A stretch of 64,000 bases of DNA from Tillandsia leiboldiana (taxonomy: Eukaryota; Streptophyta; Magnoliopsida; Poales; Bromeliaceae): assembly GCA_029204045.2 (NCBI GenBank), contig CM055065.1, positions 7,752,297 through 7,816,296 on the forward strand, read 5' to 3'. A model generated the notes under the pieces. That model did not search any database. It had not been told where the DNA came from and saw only the letters and a list, made by a program, of their open reading frames with translations. The translations under genes and the position numbers were made by a program. Positions 12,410 to 24,241 of the stretch are shown here, in pieces (position 1 is the first letter of the stretch; each line of letters starts with the position of its first letter).

Positions 12410-13880
12410 GTCTCCCCGACGCTGTCTTCCGACCCGTGTGTACTCGTCTTGGCAGAGGAGTTAGAATAGGTAGACTCGAGACGGATACCCAGATTGAGGT
12501 CAGAGAGCTCCGGAACCAGATGGCAGGATTGTCAGTGGCATACCAGCGGCGGAGTGAGCAACTGGATAGGATGATACAGTTGTTGGAGCAGTGGGCACCC
12601 TCGATAGTGCTTTCCGTCGAGACCACCCCGGATGCAGTATCCCCTGTTGCTGTATTTCCAGTGGTGCCGATTGAGCGAGCAGCCCCCTCCATGCGGACGT
12701 GTAGTGCCGAGGCACCGAGGTAGGGTGGATAGCCGACAGCAGATGAGCTGTAGGAGACCATTGATCAACTGAGCCAAATTCGGCAGTATGACCCGCTCCG
12801 ATTCGTAAGATTGAGTTTGGAGCTTGGGGAAGCAGAGTCGTGGGCGGCGGTGATGGAGAGACTGTTGAGAGCCTCCTCGCTCCTGAGAGTTACGAAGTTG
12901 CTGAACTGCGCGCTCCACGTTTAGAGAGACGAGGATCATAGGATATGTGTGTCTGGGAGTGGATTGCGCCAGGATACCTTTAAGCTCATTCGGTTCCTCC
13001 GGTTACAGATTTTGGATGCCTCGATGGAGCAGATGTTGTATATGGAGCATGGCACTGCAGTTCCTTTGGACATGGATTTACTGCCAGAGGCGAGTTCTGG
13101 ATAGAGGCGCTCGACGCCAGGTGATGAAGGACAAATCAGTAGGCAGAGAGGCCTTCCCGATTCCTTTCCCCAGGGTCGTGGATTTCTGAGGGCGCCACAG
13201 TAGTGGACCGTGTTGCTGCAGGTATGATTTTCATTGCAGCTGTTCGAGCTAGAGCATTTTGCATTCCTTCATAGACTAGAGATAGAGTCGTTACCACATG
13301 CACTAGAGTTATAGGTTCCTGGTGGTGTTGTACATATGGAGGAGAATTGTGGATCATGTCCTGTGCAGTTGAGGCCGTGGATTATACCGGCAGACTTGTT
13401 GGCCTTGCGGCAGCCCCCGGACTTGGTCGGAGTGTTATGGATTGGTAAGCATGGTAGCATGCGTTGATGGACGGCGGAGAGAGTACCGTAACCTTCTGCG
13501 AGCCGAACAGAGGGAGTATATCTACAGAGGCAGTTTGGGTACACTGTATGTAGTGACAATTTCATCGGTGAGAGACAATTAGATGATGAGCCGAGGATGT
13601 ATTGCCTTTTCAGCAATAGTGTTAGAGATGCCTACGGCGGCACCGGGACTCAGGGGTGCCCCTATTGCCCGCGAGTTCCCAGATGTGAGTCCACGAGAGC
13701 TGATGATGATGCCGCCAGACAGGGAGATGAGTTTGCAATTGATGTGGTACCGGGAACCGCGCCGATCTCAAAGGCACCTTATTGGATGGAACCAGTAAAG
13801 CAGAGAGAGCTGATGGCATAGTTGCTAGAATTGATGGATAAAGGGTTGTTAGACCCAGAGTCTCGCCTTTGGGAGCACCT
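12410..13880 (+). pseudogene. Broken gag-protease-RT start of the outer element
   Basis: Gag frame at 12376-12723 shows a coiled coil (EVRELRNQMAGLSVAYQRR) and a Pro/Val-rich tail, then stops at 12721. The start codon equivalent to 8391 has decayed. Shorter gag pieces follow. Near 13430-13525 the protease end is visible (WIGKHGSMR, then EYIYRGS). At 13660-13870 the conserved stretch leading into gypsy reverse transcriptase appears in two frames (AREFPDVSPREL, then FAIDVVPGTAPISKAPYWM and ELMDKGLL). There are several stops and frame changes. The catalytic YxDD region, RNase H and integrase are absent. Family assignment to Ty3/gypsy is firm from this motif order. Confidence 0.8.
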
Positions 13881-14768
13881 TCATTACTGTAGAGGAGACA
13901 GTGGATTACTTGGCCTGTCAGCAGAGGTAGATTTATAGTGACGCCCGACAGCGGCCTTGGATGCGTGCGGATGCCTTGGACAGGACGACAGTGCAGAGCT
14001 TGAGCCTGATGATTGCACGACAAACGCCGCTACTGGAGCTGATGTGACGACTAGTGTTAGTGGTTGTGTCCCTAGGAGTCGCAGTTAGATTGTAGCCTTC
14101 GTTTGTGTAGCCACAACAGGGACAACTTCAACACTTCTCTTTCTTTTTCACGTCAATACGCCGAGGCTCGCGAACGGGCCGAAAATTTTGAAAGGCGGCT
14201 CCAGAAATGGAGACGGTGCTGGAGCCTGTTCTTGATTGATTGGGGTGAAGGCACTGACCTTTTGGAATTTTCGGACATTTCGCCGTTGTCGGCGATTTTC
14301 TAAAATTGAGAGTTAGGGTTGATGATGTTCCTGATGTTGGGCTTTTCCCTTTCTTGTTTGGTTATGCGGGTGCGCTTTGTGTCGTTTTGGTTGAGTTGAT
14401 ATCGTGGGATTGATCTTTGGAGCTTCGGGCCCATGTTGTTTTTCCCCCCGCGATTGGTTGGAGTCCTCGTTGTTTTCTGCTTCTCAGCTCTATGGTGTTA
14501 TGTTTTGGATCCCTCGCCCGTGGTTGACTCGCTCCATTTGTGATCTGTGAGTGTCTGGAGTACGAGGGACGCCCGTTGTAAATTCTGGCTCGAGAGATGA
14601 GGGAGTTGCGCAACTTGGCCATGCCGTACATGTTATTGATGTTGTTAAGGAGTAATCATGGGGAGCGAGTGGTGATTTGAGAGCTGGTGACGATGGTGAT
14701 GGATACCCACCCTTCTAGTTTGAGACTCCCGTTGAGATTTGTTAGTTTCGAGGATGAAACTTTCATTT

Positions 14769-14780
14769 AGTGGGGAAGGA
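14769..14780 (+). other. Polypurine tract of the outer element
   Basis: AGTGGGGAAGGA lies directly before TGTGATGATC, the first bases of the 3' LTR. Confidence 0.75.
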
Positions 14781-17700
14781 TGTGATGATCTGAATCTCCG
14801 CTGAAGGGTTATAGTGTGATCAGCAACTTTAGGAGACTTATGTTGTGTGTTGGAGGCATTTGTGTGCGAATCGGACCCAAGAAATGGACTCAGTGCGTAT
14901 AATAGATCAAGAATGCCTATTCAGATGCCCACGTCAAAAATTAGAAGTGGTTCCGCATGAAACGGACATCGGATTTGGATTAAGCGTGGAAAAACGATGG
15001 AAAACGGCTATTTGGATGTATTTTTTTGAGTCCGGACGCCCAAAAACGGACACCCGAAAGTTTTCGGTGCAATTTGGTGCACGGGAGGAGCCGTGGACCG
15101 GCGCGGGGGGGGGGGGGGGCCACGTGGCGGCCCCGGGTTGGCCCGCGCACGCGGCGTGGTCCACGCAACGCGCGCGGGCTGGCAGGGCAGGTGCGGTGAC
15201 GTGCGTGGGGCAGGCAGGCAAGTGGGCGCCGGTATGCAGGGGGTCACGTGGTGCCCCGCGGTTGGCAGGCGCCACACGCCCCGCTTTACTGGTCGGGCCA
15301 CGCGCCGTGGCCTGAGCGGCCCGGCTCCCGCTGTCCCGTGTTCGGGACACACGGTGCGCCCGGAGCGATCCGGGCGCTGCGTGGATCGGGGGCCGGTGGT
15401 GCATGTTCGGCGCCCGAAAGATTCGGGCGCCCGAAAATGTCCCCCAAACCCGGGAAACCTGGTTTTTTGAGATTTGCCTATAAATAGGCCATTCCTCTCC
15501 CTCTTTTCGGGATTTTGGAGGTCTTTTTTCATGGGGGTTTTGGCAGAGCTCTTCTTCGTCCTGTCCACTACTCTTCCAAGGATCTTGGGAATTTTTGGAG
15601 GCTGCGACATCGGCGATTTCAGCGACTCAGCGCACTTCGACGTTTCTCTTTTGGTGGCTTTTTCCCTCGTAGTTCCGTCCGCGGGCTCCCCTGGGCTAGC
15701 CCGAAGAAGTTTTTAGCCGATTTTTGTGACAGCGTGTTCACAAGAGGTAGGCCTTCGATTTCCTTTTGATTACTTCACTTTGTTTCGAGTTTTTGGTGGG
15801 GTTTTCGATGCATCTTTTGACCCCTTTTACTGCGGCAATGTTTTGGACAGCGGTGGAGTATTCTTGCATTTTGTCGGTCTACGGTTGGCGGAATTGAGAG
15901 TTTAAGAACTCGATTGACATCTACGCTTCGAGAGGAATGCAATCATATTTTTCCTGGATTTTTTTGAGGTCTCTACGATGGTGAACATTTTTAGTTTTGG
16001 GGACTATTGTGCAGAACAGTACATGCAGGATTTTGGGCTTGTAAATTTACTCTATGTTCGGCTTGTGATGCAGTTTTCGCAGAGATTTTGGAGTTTCTCG
16101 AGAAAAGTAAAATTTGGAATACATCATCACGATTGAGGTGGGCATTTTTCCTTTTGGTCCCGGCTGAAAATGATGATCGAATTGGCCTCACTTTATCTTG
16201 ACGCGCTCACTGAATTTTATACCGTTGTGGACAACACTTCAGTGTTTTGGTTGCCGCCGTCGGTCCGGGAGGAGTTTTTGGATGATTTTCATTGCGTTGG
16301 GATCTTGAGAGGCTGAGGAACATGCACGCCAAGTTTCGGCTCGATCAGACCCTGGATCATCGCGTTTCAGGTGGGTTGGATTTTCCTCCAAGTATGCGGA
16401 CTTCCTTCTAATTCTAGTGTTGTAGATCTCAGCATGCTAGAATAGGTGCTAGTATTACTGTATCATGATGTTTCTAGAATTACTGAACTTTGACCTAGTA
16501 CCCTGTCATATGTTGCATGTGTAAACCAGACTAGTAGAGAACCCTCACTTAGGCTAGGTTCTTTTATGCTTTAGACATCCACACTTTACATCATTCTTCC
16601 TTGGACATAGTGTTTTCCTCACCTGGGTAGTGGGTCGAGTGATCGAGATTTCTTTTAGTGTGGGATGCATATTGCACTCGTGCTTGGGGGCCGAGTGGAG
16701 TCTGGCAGCTGTGGCTAGTCTTGTACTAGTGTCGGGAGCCGTTTGGGTAAACGGTGGTCCCAGATCGTCGAGTTTTATTCGATCTATTTGTCGTCACGGT
16801 GTTCATGGCAGTAGTGTACTGGTGATAGCAGGACCTTGAACCCAGAATCTTTTTGGACACACATGATTTTAGTAAACCAATGTTTTCTTTCCAAATATCG
16901 AAGGGTCGCCAGAGCCTGTTCTTGTTTGATTGGGCGAAGGCATTAGCCCTTCGGGGTTTGAGAATTATTTTTCTAACTGATTTTCCTAAAAGAGCTAAAA
17001 TTCATTAAAATGGATTTTCTTAAGTCAAGATGGTTTTATATAAAAAGGAACTACTTTTAGTTCTCACCACGAGGGGGTTCGAGTGAAAATAGTTTTCAGT
17101 AATAAATATCACCTTTTCCTGTAAACTTTCTCACCCGAGAAGGTTCGAGTGATCTGGGTTCTAAGGGCTGTTTTTTTCTTCGGGTCGTGAACATCGAGAG
17201 GCTATGCCTTGAGCCTGTTCTTGTTTGATTTGGGTTGTAGGTTCTAGTCTTTCGGGTTTTCAAACCCTTCGTTGTCGTCGGCTGTGGAGTATCTCCAGCT
17301 AGAGAGTTAGCTTGTTGAGTTGATGTCCTGTTTGGGGAGCCGTTGGATTGACGGCGGTCCCGGTTGTCGAGTATTTCCAGCCAGTGAGTTAGTGATGTGA
17401 TTTGGGTACTGTCGATCTTGTTGATCGTTGATTTGGATTATAGCCTGCATGAGCCATATTGAGCTCGACAGAGATGCGCGGATACTTTCCTCGGTGGGGT
17501 CGCTCCCCTCGAGTGCTTCTCCGGAGCTGGGCCTGTTCCTTTGCTTTCGCGACTTGTCGACGCAGTCCGTGTGGGACGCCCTACGTAACTCCAGTCCTCC
17601 GTGGATGTAATGGCAGTAGGTGGGTGCAGGTTTGACTGGACCCTTTGTGGCAGTCAGTGTGATTGGGTTGATTGAGTATACTGGGTTAGAGTCGATGCAT

Positions 17701-18328
17701 CATTTTCATCTGTATCACCCATTGAGCATTATAGATAGAGGCATGATAGTTGTAGATTTCTTTCCAGCTTATTCTTTCTTCATTACAGTATTTCCATTTA
17801 TCTTATGCCTCTAGTAGACTTAGTGGGCAAGCCGTAGGGTTGGAGACGGTACCCACTGAGAACTACGTGTTGGTGTAGTTCTCACACCCTCTGTTGGTCA
17901 CAGTTTTGCAGAGGCTTTCCCTTCTGTCCCTACTTCGGTTGGCGCGACGGATCGTGATGAGGGAGTCGCGTGATAAATCTCTACCAGTGTTGTCTTTTTG
18001 GTGAGATTGATGTACCAACTCGGATTATGGGTTTTACTGTACGCTGTTGTATTTATGATTTTAGTCTACCTCCCTTTTTGGATTCATAGATGTTGTATAG
18101 GAGGATATTTATTCGTATTATTCATATTTGGGAGATGGATCTTGTACTTTTGTTTCAGTTGTACAGTGGATTAGTTTTATTTAGCAGCTTTTATTTTCAG
18201 CTCTGATATCTATATAGTTTCTAGGTTTTATTTTTTGCAGGTTAGATGCTTCGCCTATACGGGTTTTCCGTATAGGTGGCGGATCTGTTAGCGAGCCCGG
18301 ATCGCAGTTTCGACCCCGAGGCGTGACA
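14781..18328 (+). repeat. 3' LTR of the outer gypsy-type element
   Basis: This 3548-bp LTR starts TGTGATGATC after a polypurine tract and ends GAGGCGTGACA. The part from 15048 matches window positions 1-2351. TATAAATAG box at 15479-15487. The 3' third (GCGAGCCCGG, GTTTCGACCCC, GCGTGACA) is shared with the other two LTR families in this window. The next five bases, GCTAC (18329-18333), are the expected target duplication. The left partner is outside the window. Confidence 0.88.
15479..15487 (+). promoter_or_regulatory. TATA box of outer 3' LTR
   Basis: TATAAATAG at the same LTR position as 426-434. Because it is in the 3' LTR it could drive read-out transcription into the flank at 18329 and beyond. 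That is inference only. Confidence 0.5.
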
Positions 18329-19070
18329 GCTACACCAGTGCTCTGGTCATAGCCTTTTCGTCATTGAGAAAACTTTCAAGGCAACCTCTCGATCAGAATC
18401 TGGCGGCGTTTCGACACCAGCCGATAAGAGTTTCTTCTACCTTGGAGTTCTGATGGGGTTTCTTTTGGAAAATCCCCTATGTGTGACCAACCGATCCAAG
18501 ATCTTACGAGCGGTGGTCTAGCCGATTTTCGTCTTTTTTCGAATGGTTGTTTTTATAAAGATCTTTTGAGGAGAAGGATGCCCTTTGCCTCTATCTCTAG
18601 GAGTTGGAGGATTTCGAGCCGCTCAAATATTTGGTTTTCTCCATTGGGGAGGCACTTTATCACGCTTCGATCGTCCTTTCTGCGAGGTCGGGCGCCTTCT
18701 TCCCGAGGAGAACTCGTGTGATCTTCTCCTATTAGGAGCAGGGATTTGAGGAGTTAATTGTGACTTTGTAGTATCTTTCTCTCCCACTCCTGTCGGCTCC
18801 AATGGTGGTCAGGTGCCTCAATTTTCAGAGGGATTTACCTGATCCTCCAGCTTTGGATTCTCTCTCACCCATGCCGGCTTACTTGTAGTCCTGTGTTTCG
18901 ACCTCCGACCGGATGCATCGACCACGACTTTTCTTCTTCTGAAATACTTTTGTATTTACCTTTTCTTGGTTCTCATAAGTATCGGTTAATTAAATATGAA
19001 GCTTTCTTGTGCTTTTTACTCCGCATCTTCCCAAACTGATGTATAATAATGTTTCAGATACTTTCCGTTG
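18329..19070 (-). other. 3' region of the Tat-like element, no gene assigned
   Basis: Lies between the integrase tail and the outer element. On the minus strand there are short open stretches broken by stops (for example one reading ENQIFERLEILQLLEIEAKG near 18640-18580). I do not recognise a domain. It may be the region between pol and the 3' LTR, which is long in Tat-type elements. Confidence 0.4.
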
Positions 19071-19074
19071 ATCG

Positions 19075-19215
19075 GCTTATTGCCGATGGGTAATGTCAGC
19101 TACGATACTAAGTCCTCGACGCTGAAGAACTTCGCCTTTGCCCTTTTATTGTATGCGTTCTGAACTCGCCTCTGATAGGCATGTTTATTTCTTCTTCGGC
19201 CCTGTGAGCCGAGTC
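19075..19215 (-). pseudogene. Integrase C-terminal tail remnant
   Basis: Minus-strand frame reads AYQRRVQNAYNKRAKAKFF then SVEDLVS. This is the usual end of plant gypsy polyproteins (AYNKRVR..F.VGDLVLR). It follows the protease remnant after only about 100 bp, showing that most of pol was deleted. Confidence 0.65.
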
Positions 19216-19299
19216 TTCGGCCCATGGTGCAATAGCCGAGGTTATCTCTTTGCCAGCTTATTGTGCCGGCTCTTTTTTCGGAGGCCCCGCTGCAGCCTC

Positions 19300-20146
19300 G
19301 CTTACTGGCCTCTAATGTGCCACTTGATCCACGATGGGGGTCCGTCGTCTGCCGTCATTCGACTGGTTTCACCGAGGAGTTTTACCTGCACCCCCTCCTC
19401 GGTCACCCAGACGAATGAGATCTGGTCCGGGTCTTCATCAGCCCAATTCACATGGCCGATTGATTCCATGCTCACATTTGCCAGCTGCGGCCTTCCCTCG
19501 GCCGCTATCTCCTATACTTTGTCGCCTACCCACTAGAAAAGTTTCCCATGGAGTGTGGAGGGGATGCACTCATTGGCGTGAATCCAGTCACGCCCCAACA
19601 ACAAGTTGTAGTGGCTTGCATCGTCCACTATGAAGAAGGCGGTTCTTAGGGTTTTAGAACCGACCGTTATCTCGGTCGTCAGGACCCCCCTCGCTGCCTG
19701 ACCGCCTCCGGTGAAGTCTATCATCATCATGTCGGTCGGCTTGAGCTCCTCTTCGCTCTTGCCGATCTTTTTCAAGAAAGCGATGGCCATGACATTTACC
19801 ATTGCCCCGCTATCAAGGCCTGTATATACAACGGCCTTATGAATCGAGTCTGAAAAGCCGATGGCTTTTCGAACACCACTACTTCAGCCTCTACCTTACG
19901 CTCCATCAGTTGGAGCTCGGCTACGGGCAGACTCTCGTCATCAGAGGTCTACTCGTCAGCGTCTTCTTGGGACACTGTCGCCATAAATGACATCGGCAGG
20001 GCGTAAACCATATTGACCCCCGCCGGGTCTTTATTGACCGACATGGTGTCGGTCCGTGGCTTCTTCCCTTTGGCCTCTATCTTGGCCAAAGATGGAGTGA
20101 GGACCTCTTCGTCGTTCCTCGGTGGCCACCTCTCGCGTCGAGCCAC
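19300..20146 (-). pseudogene. Aspartic protease region of the Tat-like element
   Basis: Minus-strand ORF 19802-19533 reads MIDFTGGGQAARGVLTTEI, later AFFIVDDASHYNLLLGRDW and IHANECIPSTLHGKL, the standard retropepsin C-terminal part of Tat-type elements. A stop follows HGKLF. The frame then continues to about 19310 (VSMESIGHVNWADEDPDQ, WVTEEGVQVKLLGETSR). Upstream, 20146-19949 encodes a Lys/Arg-rich linker. Breaks in frame make it non-functional. Confidence 0.75.
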
Positions 20147-20149
20147 TCT

Positions 20150-23100
20150 ACCGAGGTCCCGCTTGATGGGTTCCTTGGCATTTTATTTTTCTTCTGGCAC
20201 TTCTTGGCTGCGCCTCACCGCAGCCTCTAGAGCCTTCAGGCGCTCTAGCTGGGCGGCTTCGTCCGTTGGCTTGGCCACCACCGATCGAAGCACCAGTGCT
20301 CTCTCCTAATGCGGCATGGTAGAGTCTCCCGCCTCATAGTCATGCCGCATCGGCGCAACTGGGTGCCGATGCATAGGCTGTCCGCGCCTCCGGTTCGGCC
20401 GCAACCATTGGGCCGTTACGCCATTGTTCCTGGCGTCGGCCTCCAATCTCTACATGCGATGCTTCTGCGTATTTGTCATGACCTGCCAACGGGCCGGTCC
20501 TCTGCACATGAACCACTGTTCGACCGGCATGTCTGCCGGTGGGTCCATCTTCCTCAGGTGCTCCCTGAGGATCTCCCTTCTCTGCCATGGCTTGGGCCAT
20601 GGCTTGATCCTGAGCTCCTGAGCCAGCTGAACGCCCAGGGCCTCAATCTCTCCCTTGGTGAGCCAAGGGAATTCCGTGTTGGGGACCGAAAGGGTCTCCT
20701 GTGCCCCCTGCAACCCGTGGTTGGGAGGTCGTGGCGTCGGCCCCCTCCAAGAGCAGTCGGCTGGGTCCCTCTACGCCCCTATCGGCCCGAGCCTCTGGTG
20801 GGGCCCGATTGGAGGGCCCGTATTCTGGTCCTCCTTCGGCCTATTGGCCGAAGAGTCTTCGGAGTGCCCCCTGGACCCGGCTTTCCTCTTAGCCGCGGTG
20901 GGGGCCCTGCTATTGTGGAGGATCCCATGGCCCCTCACGGCCGGCCGGAATCGGCCTCGGTCTCTCTCGGCCATAGAACTCTCGCAAGACCCTTTGGATG
21001 GGAAGGTCTTGTTTCTCTTTCTTGTCCTCTTCTTCAGATGACTGCTTGTCGGACCCTTCGGCCGAGCTTGGGTCCGGCCGATGGCTGTGATGGTCCGCAC
21101 CTTCAACGTGTTTGATGAGGGTGAACCATTTCTTTACCTCCTCGGGTACGTCGAGAATGAGAGCATCCCAATCTTCCTCTGTCATTTCAGCCTTGCAGCA
21201 GATGCAGAACCGAAACATGTTCCGTGTCGATTTCTTCTTTACGGGAGACTCGGGCCCTTGCTTCGGCTTCTTCCCTTTCGGGTCGACCATATTTACTTGG
21301 GGAGGAAAAGGGTTGGTGTCGATCTCCATATCTTTTTTTTCTTGGTCGGCAAAAATAAGTCAACCCTCATTAATTTCTTTTTGAATTTACTTCTTAAAGG
21401 CGAAGCATTCGCCTGTTCGGTGGCTCCAGAAATAGTGCCACTTGTAGTATTTTCGCCTCCTAAGCTCCTTATAGGGAGGGATTGACTGCCACTCCTGGAG
21501 CTTGATTCAACCATCCTTGTACAACCAATCAAAAATCTGATCGGTCTTGAACGTGCCGAAGGTGAAGGCGTTAGCCGACGCCCGAGTTTTGAACTCTCGG
21601 GTCTTGGTCGGTTTGAGCATTTGATATATGTAAGGCTCGCGGCCTGATACCAACTCGGTTGCGCTTACTTTGGTCTCTTTGGCCGATGACTTGCCTGCAC
21701 TTAATCCGCTCGGCTCCCCAAGATCCAAGCTTCGTTCGATGAAGGAGACATTATGCTCTTTCGGCTTCCTCCAATCTTGTCCGCGGTCCCATTTTGGCCG
21801 CTCCTCTTTGTTATTGTTCTGGAATTGCTCATATTGAGCTGCCCGAGCTCCTAAATCAAAAGATTGGGAAAGTATCGACCCTCGAAATGGTCGCGGGTCT
21901 TGAAGTGCAGGCCGTTAAACGCGATTTTGGTGAACTCGACCTCCGGCATCATGAAGAAACAATGATTCCTTGCCGTCTTGAAACAATTGAGGTATTTCTC
22001 GACCGTTTCTTCGGCATTCTGCCGATACGATGCTGTATCGGCAATCGATAGCTCGGGCACGACTCGATAAAACTGCTCATGGAACTTCGTCTCCAACCCA
22101 TTCCAATCCTGGACGGAGTTGTGAGGCAAGCTTGTGTGTCACGAGAACACCGTCTTAATTAACGACGTGCTGAAAAGCCTCATATTCAAGAATGGGCTTG
22201 CGGCCGCCTCCTAGCATTGGGCCGTGAATCGAGCTATGTACTCGATCGTGTTCTCATTCTCTTCGCCCGAAAACTTGTCGAACTTTGGCATCTTCCAGTT
22301 GGTCGGGTACAGATGCTCCGTATCAACATGAGCGGGATACGGAGACCTGAACACTGGTCGATTTGCTGGCCTAGCCTCTGTGCCAAAGGTGTTACGGATG
22401 ATCTCCTCCACATGGGCGTGGATGTCGGCGAGCCCTACTTGAGGTGCTGGGGTCGCCAGGTGTCCCGGTGGAGGTGGTGGCCCACAATGGCCAACTTGAA
22501 GTTGAGGCGGTCCCTGTGGAGGGACCTACCCTCCGTTCCTGGCCCCAGCCATCTCGGCGAGCCTGGCTGGTGGTATCGGGGTAGCCGGCTGCGCTGGCGG
22601 AGGTGGCAGCCCGTAATGGCCAGCCTGCTGCTGAGGCGGTCCCTATGGAGGGACCTGCCCGCCGTTCCTGCCCCCAGCCCGAAGATGGATGAACGGTAGC
22701 GGGGGAGGCAGAGGAGTCTCCCAGTAGTTCTCTGGTTGATGGTCAGTGTTCTGCCCCATGCCCTTGCCCCCGTCTTGTACCGGGCCACTTGCGGCTGTAC
22801 TGCATCGCTTGATAAGTAGCCGTCGGCGGTGCAACTCCTGGCGGTTGCACTGTCGGCATTGCCGGTGCCATCGGAACCGATTGCATCGGCAATTGTTGGG
22901 GTAGTGTGGAGGCAAATCCTCCATCATATGGCTCATTTCGGGTCAATGCTTGCCCGATTAGAGCCACCTTTTCATTCGAGGCCATTACCGCGACCAACAT
23001 CGAATCCAGGCGAGCGCCTTGCGCCTAGCTGCTTCTCTCGAGGGACAGTTGGGTCCTCTCGACTGTCTCCAGCATTCGGGCCATTTGCTCAAATAACTGA

Positions 23101-23261
23101 GATAGGGTCGGCTTCTGTGGTGCCGACCTTCTGCTAGTCTCGAAAATCTCTGGTAGTGTCGGTGGCGGGTCATCCGCGTGTCCGGCGCTGCTACCTTGGT
23201 CGTTCCCCATATTTTTGGGAACGACTCTATTCCTAAGATTCAGGCTATTATCGTCTGACAT
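20150..23261 (-). pseudogene. Broken gag polyprotein of the Tat-like element
   Basis: Starts at ATG 23261 (MSDDNSLNLRNRVVPKN) just after the primer site. Pieces in order: an N-terminal coiled-coil region (LSQLFEQMARMLETVERTQ), a Pro/Gly-rich part with a tandem repeat of about 120 bp (22446-22675), the gag core (WKMPKFDKFSGEENENT at 22411-22211, then FHEQFYRVVPELSIADTAS at 22129-21851), a region ending IFDWLYKDG (21728-21507), a Cys/His segment (HRTGECFAFKK) near 21430, and an acidic Lys-rich linker (21329-20910). At least six stops or frame changes lie between the pieces. Confidence 0.75.
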
Positions 23262-23297
23262 TTTATCGGTAGGATAAAGGTAAGAGTTTACCTGAGT

Positions 23298-23315
23298 GTC
23301 CCACCGGGCGTGCCA
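23298..23315 (-). other. Primer-binding site of the Tat-like element
   Basis: On the minus strand TGGCACGCCCGGTGGGAC begins six bases after the LTR end (CCGAACA). It starts with TGG, complementary to a tRNA 3' CCA end. I did not assign the tRNA species; it is not the initiator-Met type used by the gypsy-type elements at the left of the window. Confidence 0.7.
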
Positions 23316-23321
23316 AAAAGT

Positions 23322-24241
23322 TGTTCGGGCCGAAAAATGGCATTGACCATTGACCGGATGCGGTCCGCAATCGGCCCCTGGGGTTGACCGTCGAAGTGTG
23401 ATGCGCTGCGTGCCAAAGGGATCAAGCGATCGGGCTGAGGAGGGATCCGCTTGGCCGGGTTCTTCTCAATCAAACTCTTGAGAGAGTTCGGCTTAGATTA
23501 GCTGAACTGGGGTTTGGAGACAAACAGAGTTCGGCCTAAAGGAGCCGAACTAGGATTCAGAGGCAAGGATTTGGCACGACTAAGGAGCCGATTAAGAATT
23601 TGTATTGCTTGGAGAAGGGTTACAAGGGGTAACTAGGAACCGATTACAATTAAGACTACCCTTAGGAAGTGTTGTAAATGCTGGTATGAAAGTTATCTAA
23701 GAAAACAGTAAATACAGATATTGAAAGGTATGAAATAACAGAGGTGGTCACTGGCTTACGAGGTTGTAGGACCCCTTTTTCTTCGACGGTTCGGGTATTT
23801 ATACATTTTCGAATCATGTGTATAATCGCCGATTTGAGTAATCGGCGTGATTTAAGGGAAATCATCGTAAATTCCTCAACCATTTCCTTTTGAGTCGATT
23901 TTCCTCAATAGGATAGTAGTCATTTTTCTGTCCAGGTTCATCCCCTAACCAATGCGCCAAAGCGTGATCTTCGGCGCTTTCTAATGATGGGTGCCGCTTT
24001 CTATTTCGGAGTTTGTTACGAGACTCGCGCCCCAATCTCGCATTCTTTCCATCCATGGTCTTTCCTCTTGCGGCTAGAGCAGGCAAGAGTTGACCCTGAT
24101 CTCGCCTATTTTGTCGTTCGATTAAGGCGGTCTGATGCTTGCATTCGACCGAGGTCGGTCCTGGATGAGCCGATAACCCTTTTTATTGGTCGCTTCTCCT
24201 ATTGGCTGGTGCCTTTAACCGATAGTACACGTCACGTGTCA
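23322..24241 (-). repeat. 5' LTR of the Tat-like element
   Basis: On the minus strand this 920-bp unit runs from TGACACGTGACG (24241) to CGGCCCGAACA (23322), directly before the primer-binding site. TG...CA ends and the PBS spacing support the limits. No second copy is in the window to confirm the outer boundary. Confidence 0.65.

Larger units (their letters stand above)
12321..14780 (+). mobile_element. Interior remnant of the outer gypsy-type element
   Basis: Starts with sequence matching 8300-8400 of element A (leader into gag) and ends at a polypurine tract before the 3' LTR. It contains broken gag, protease and the beginning of reverse transcriptase, then jumps to a 3' non-coding module (about 14010-14780). 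That module is also present in element A at about 10194-10631. Most of pol is missing. Confidence 0.8.
18329..24241 (-). mobile_element. Decayed Tat-like Ty3/gypsy element, minus strand
   Basis: Read on the minus strand the order is 5' LTR (24241 to 23322), primer-binding site (23315-23298), gag (from ATG 23261), protease (about 20150-19300), then a jump to the very end of integrase (about 19215-19075) and a 3' region to 18329. Reverse transcriptase, RNase H and the integrase core are missing. No 3' LTR is visible. The outer element appears to have inserted at 18328/18329, so the rest may lie left of the window. The Tat-type assignment rests on the protease end (LLLGRDWIHAN) and the gag motifs. 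Confidence 0.78.

Noticed and set aside
15008..15610. Overlapping ORFs of 100-200 aa on both strands in the GC-rich LTR parts (also 27-581, 2577-3325, 10873-11148)
   Set aside because: They lie in U3 regions, repeat between sister LTRs and have no domain; GC-rich sequence has few stops by chance.
20309..21115. 268-aa plus-strand ORF in the Tat-like element
   Set aside because: Antisense to the gag linker, Pro/Leu/Arg-rich without a domain; the minus strand carries the recognisable gag pieces.
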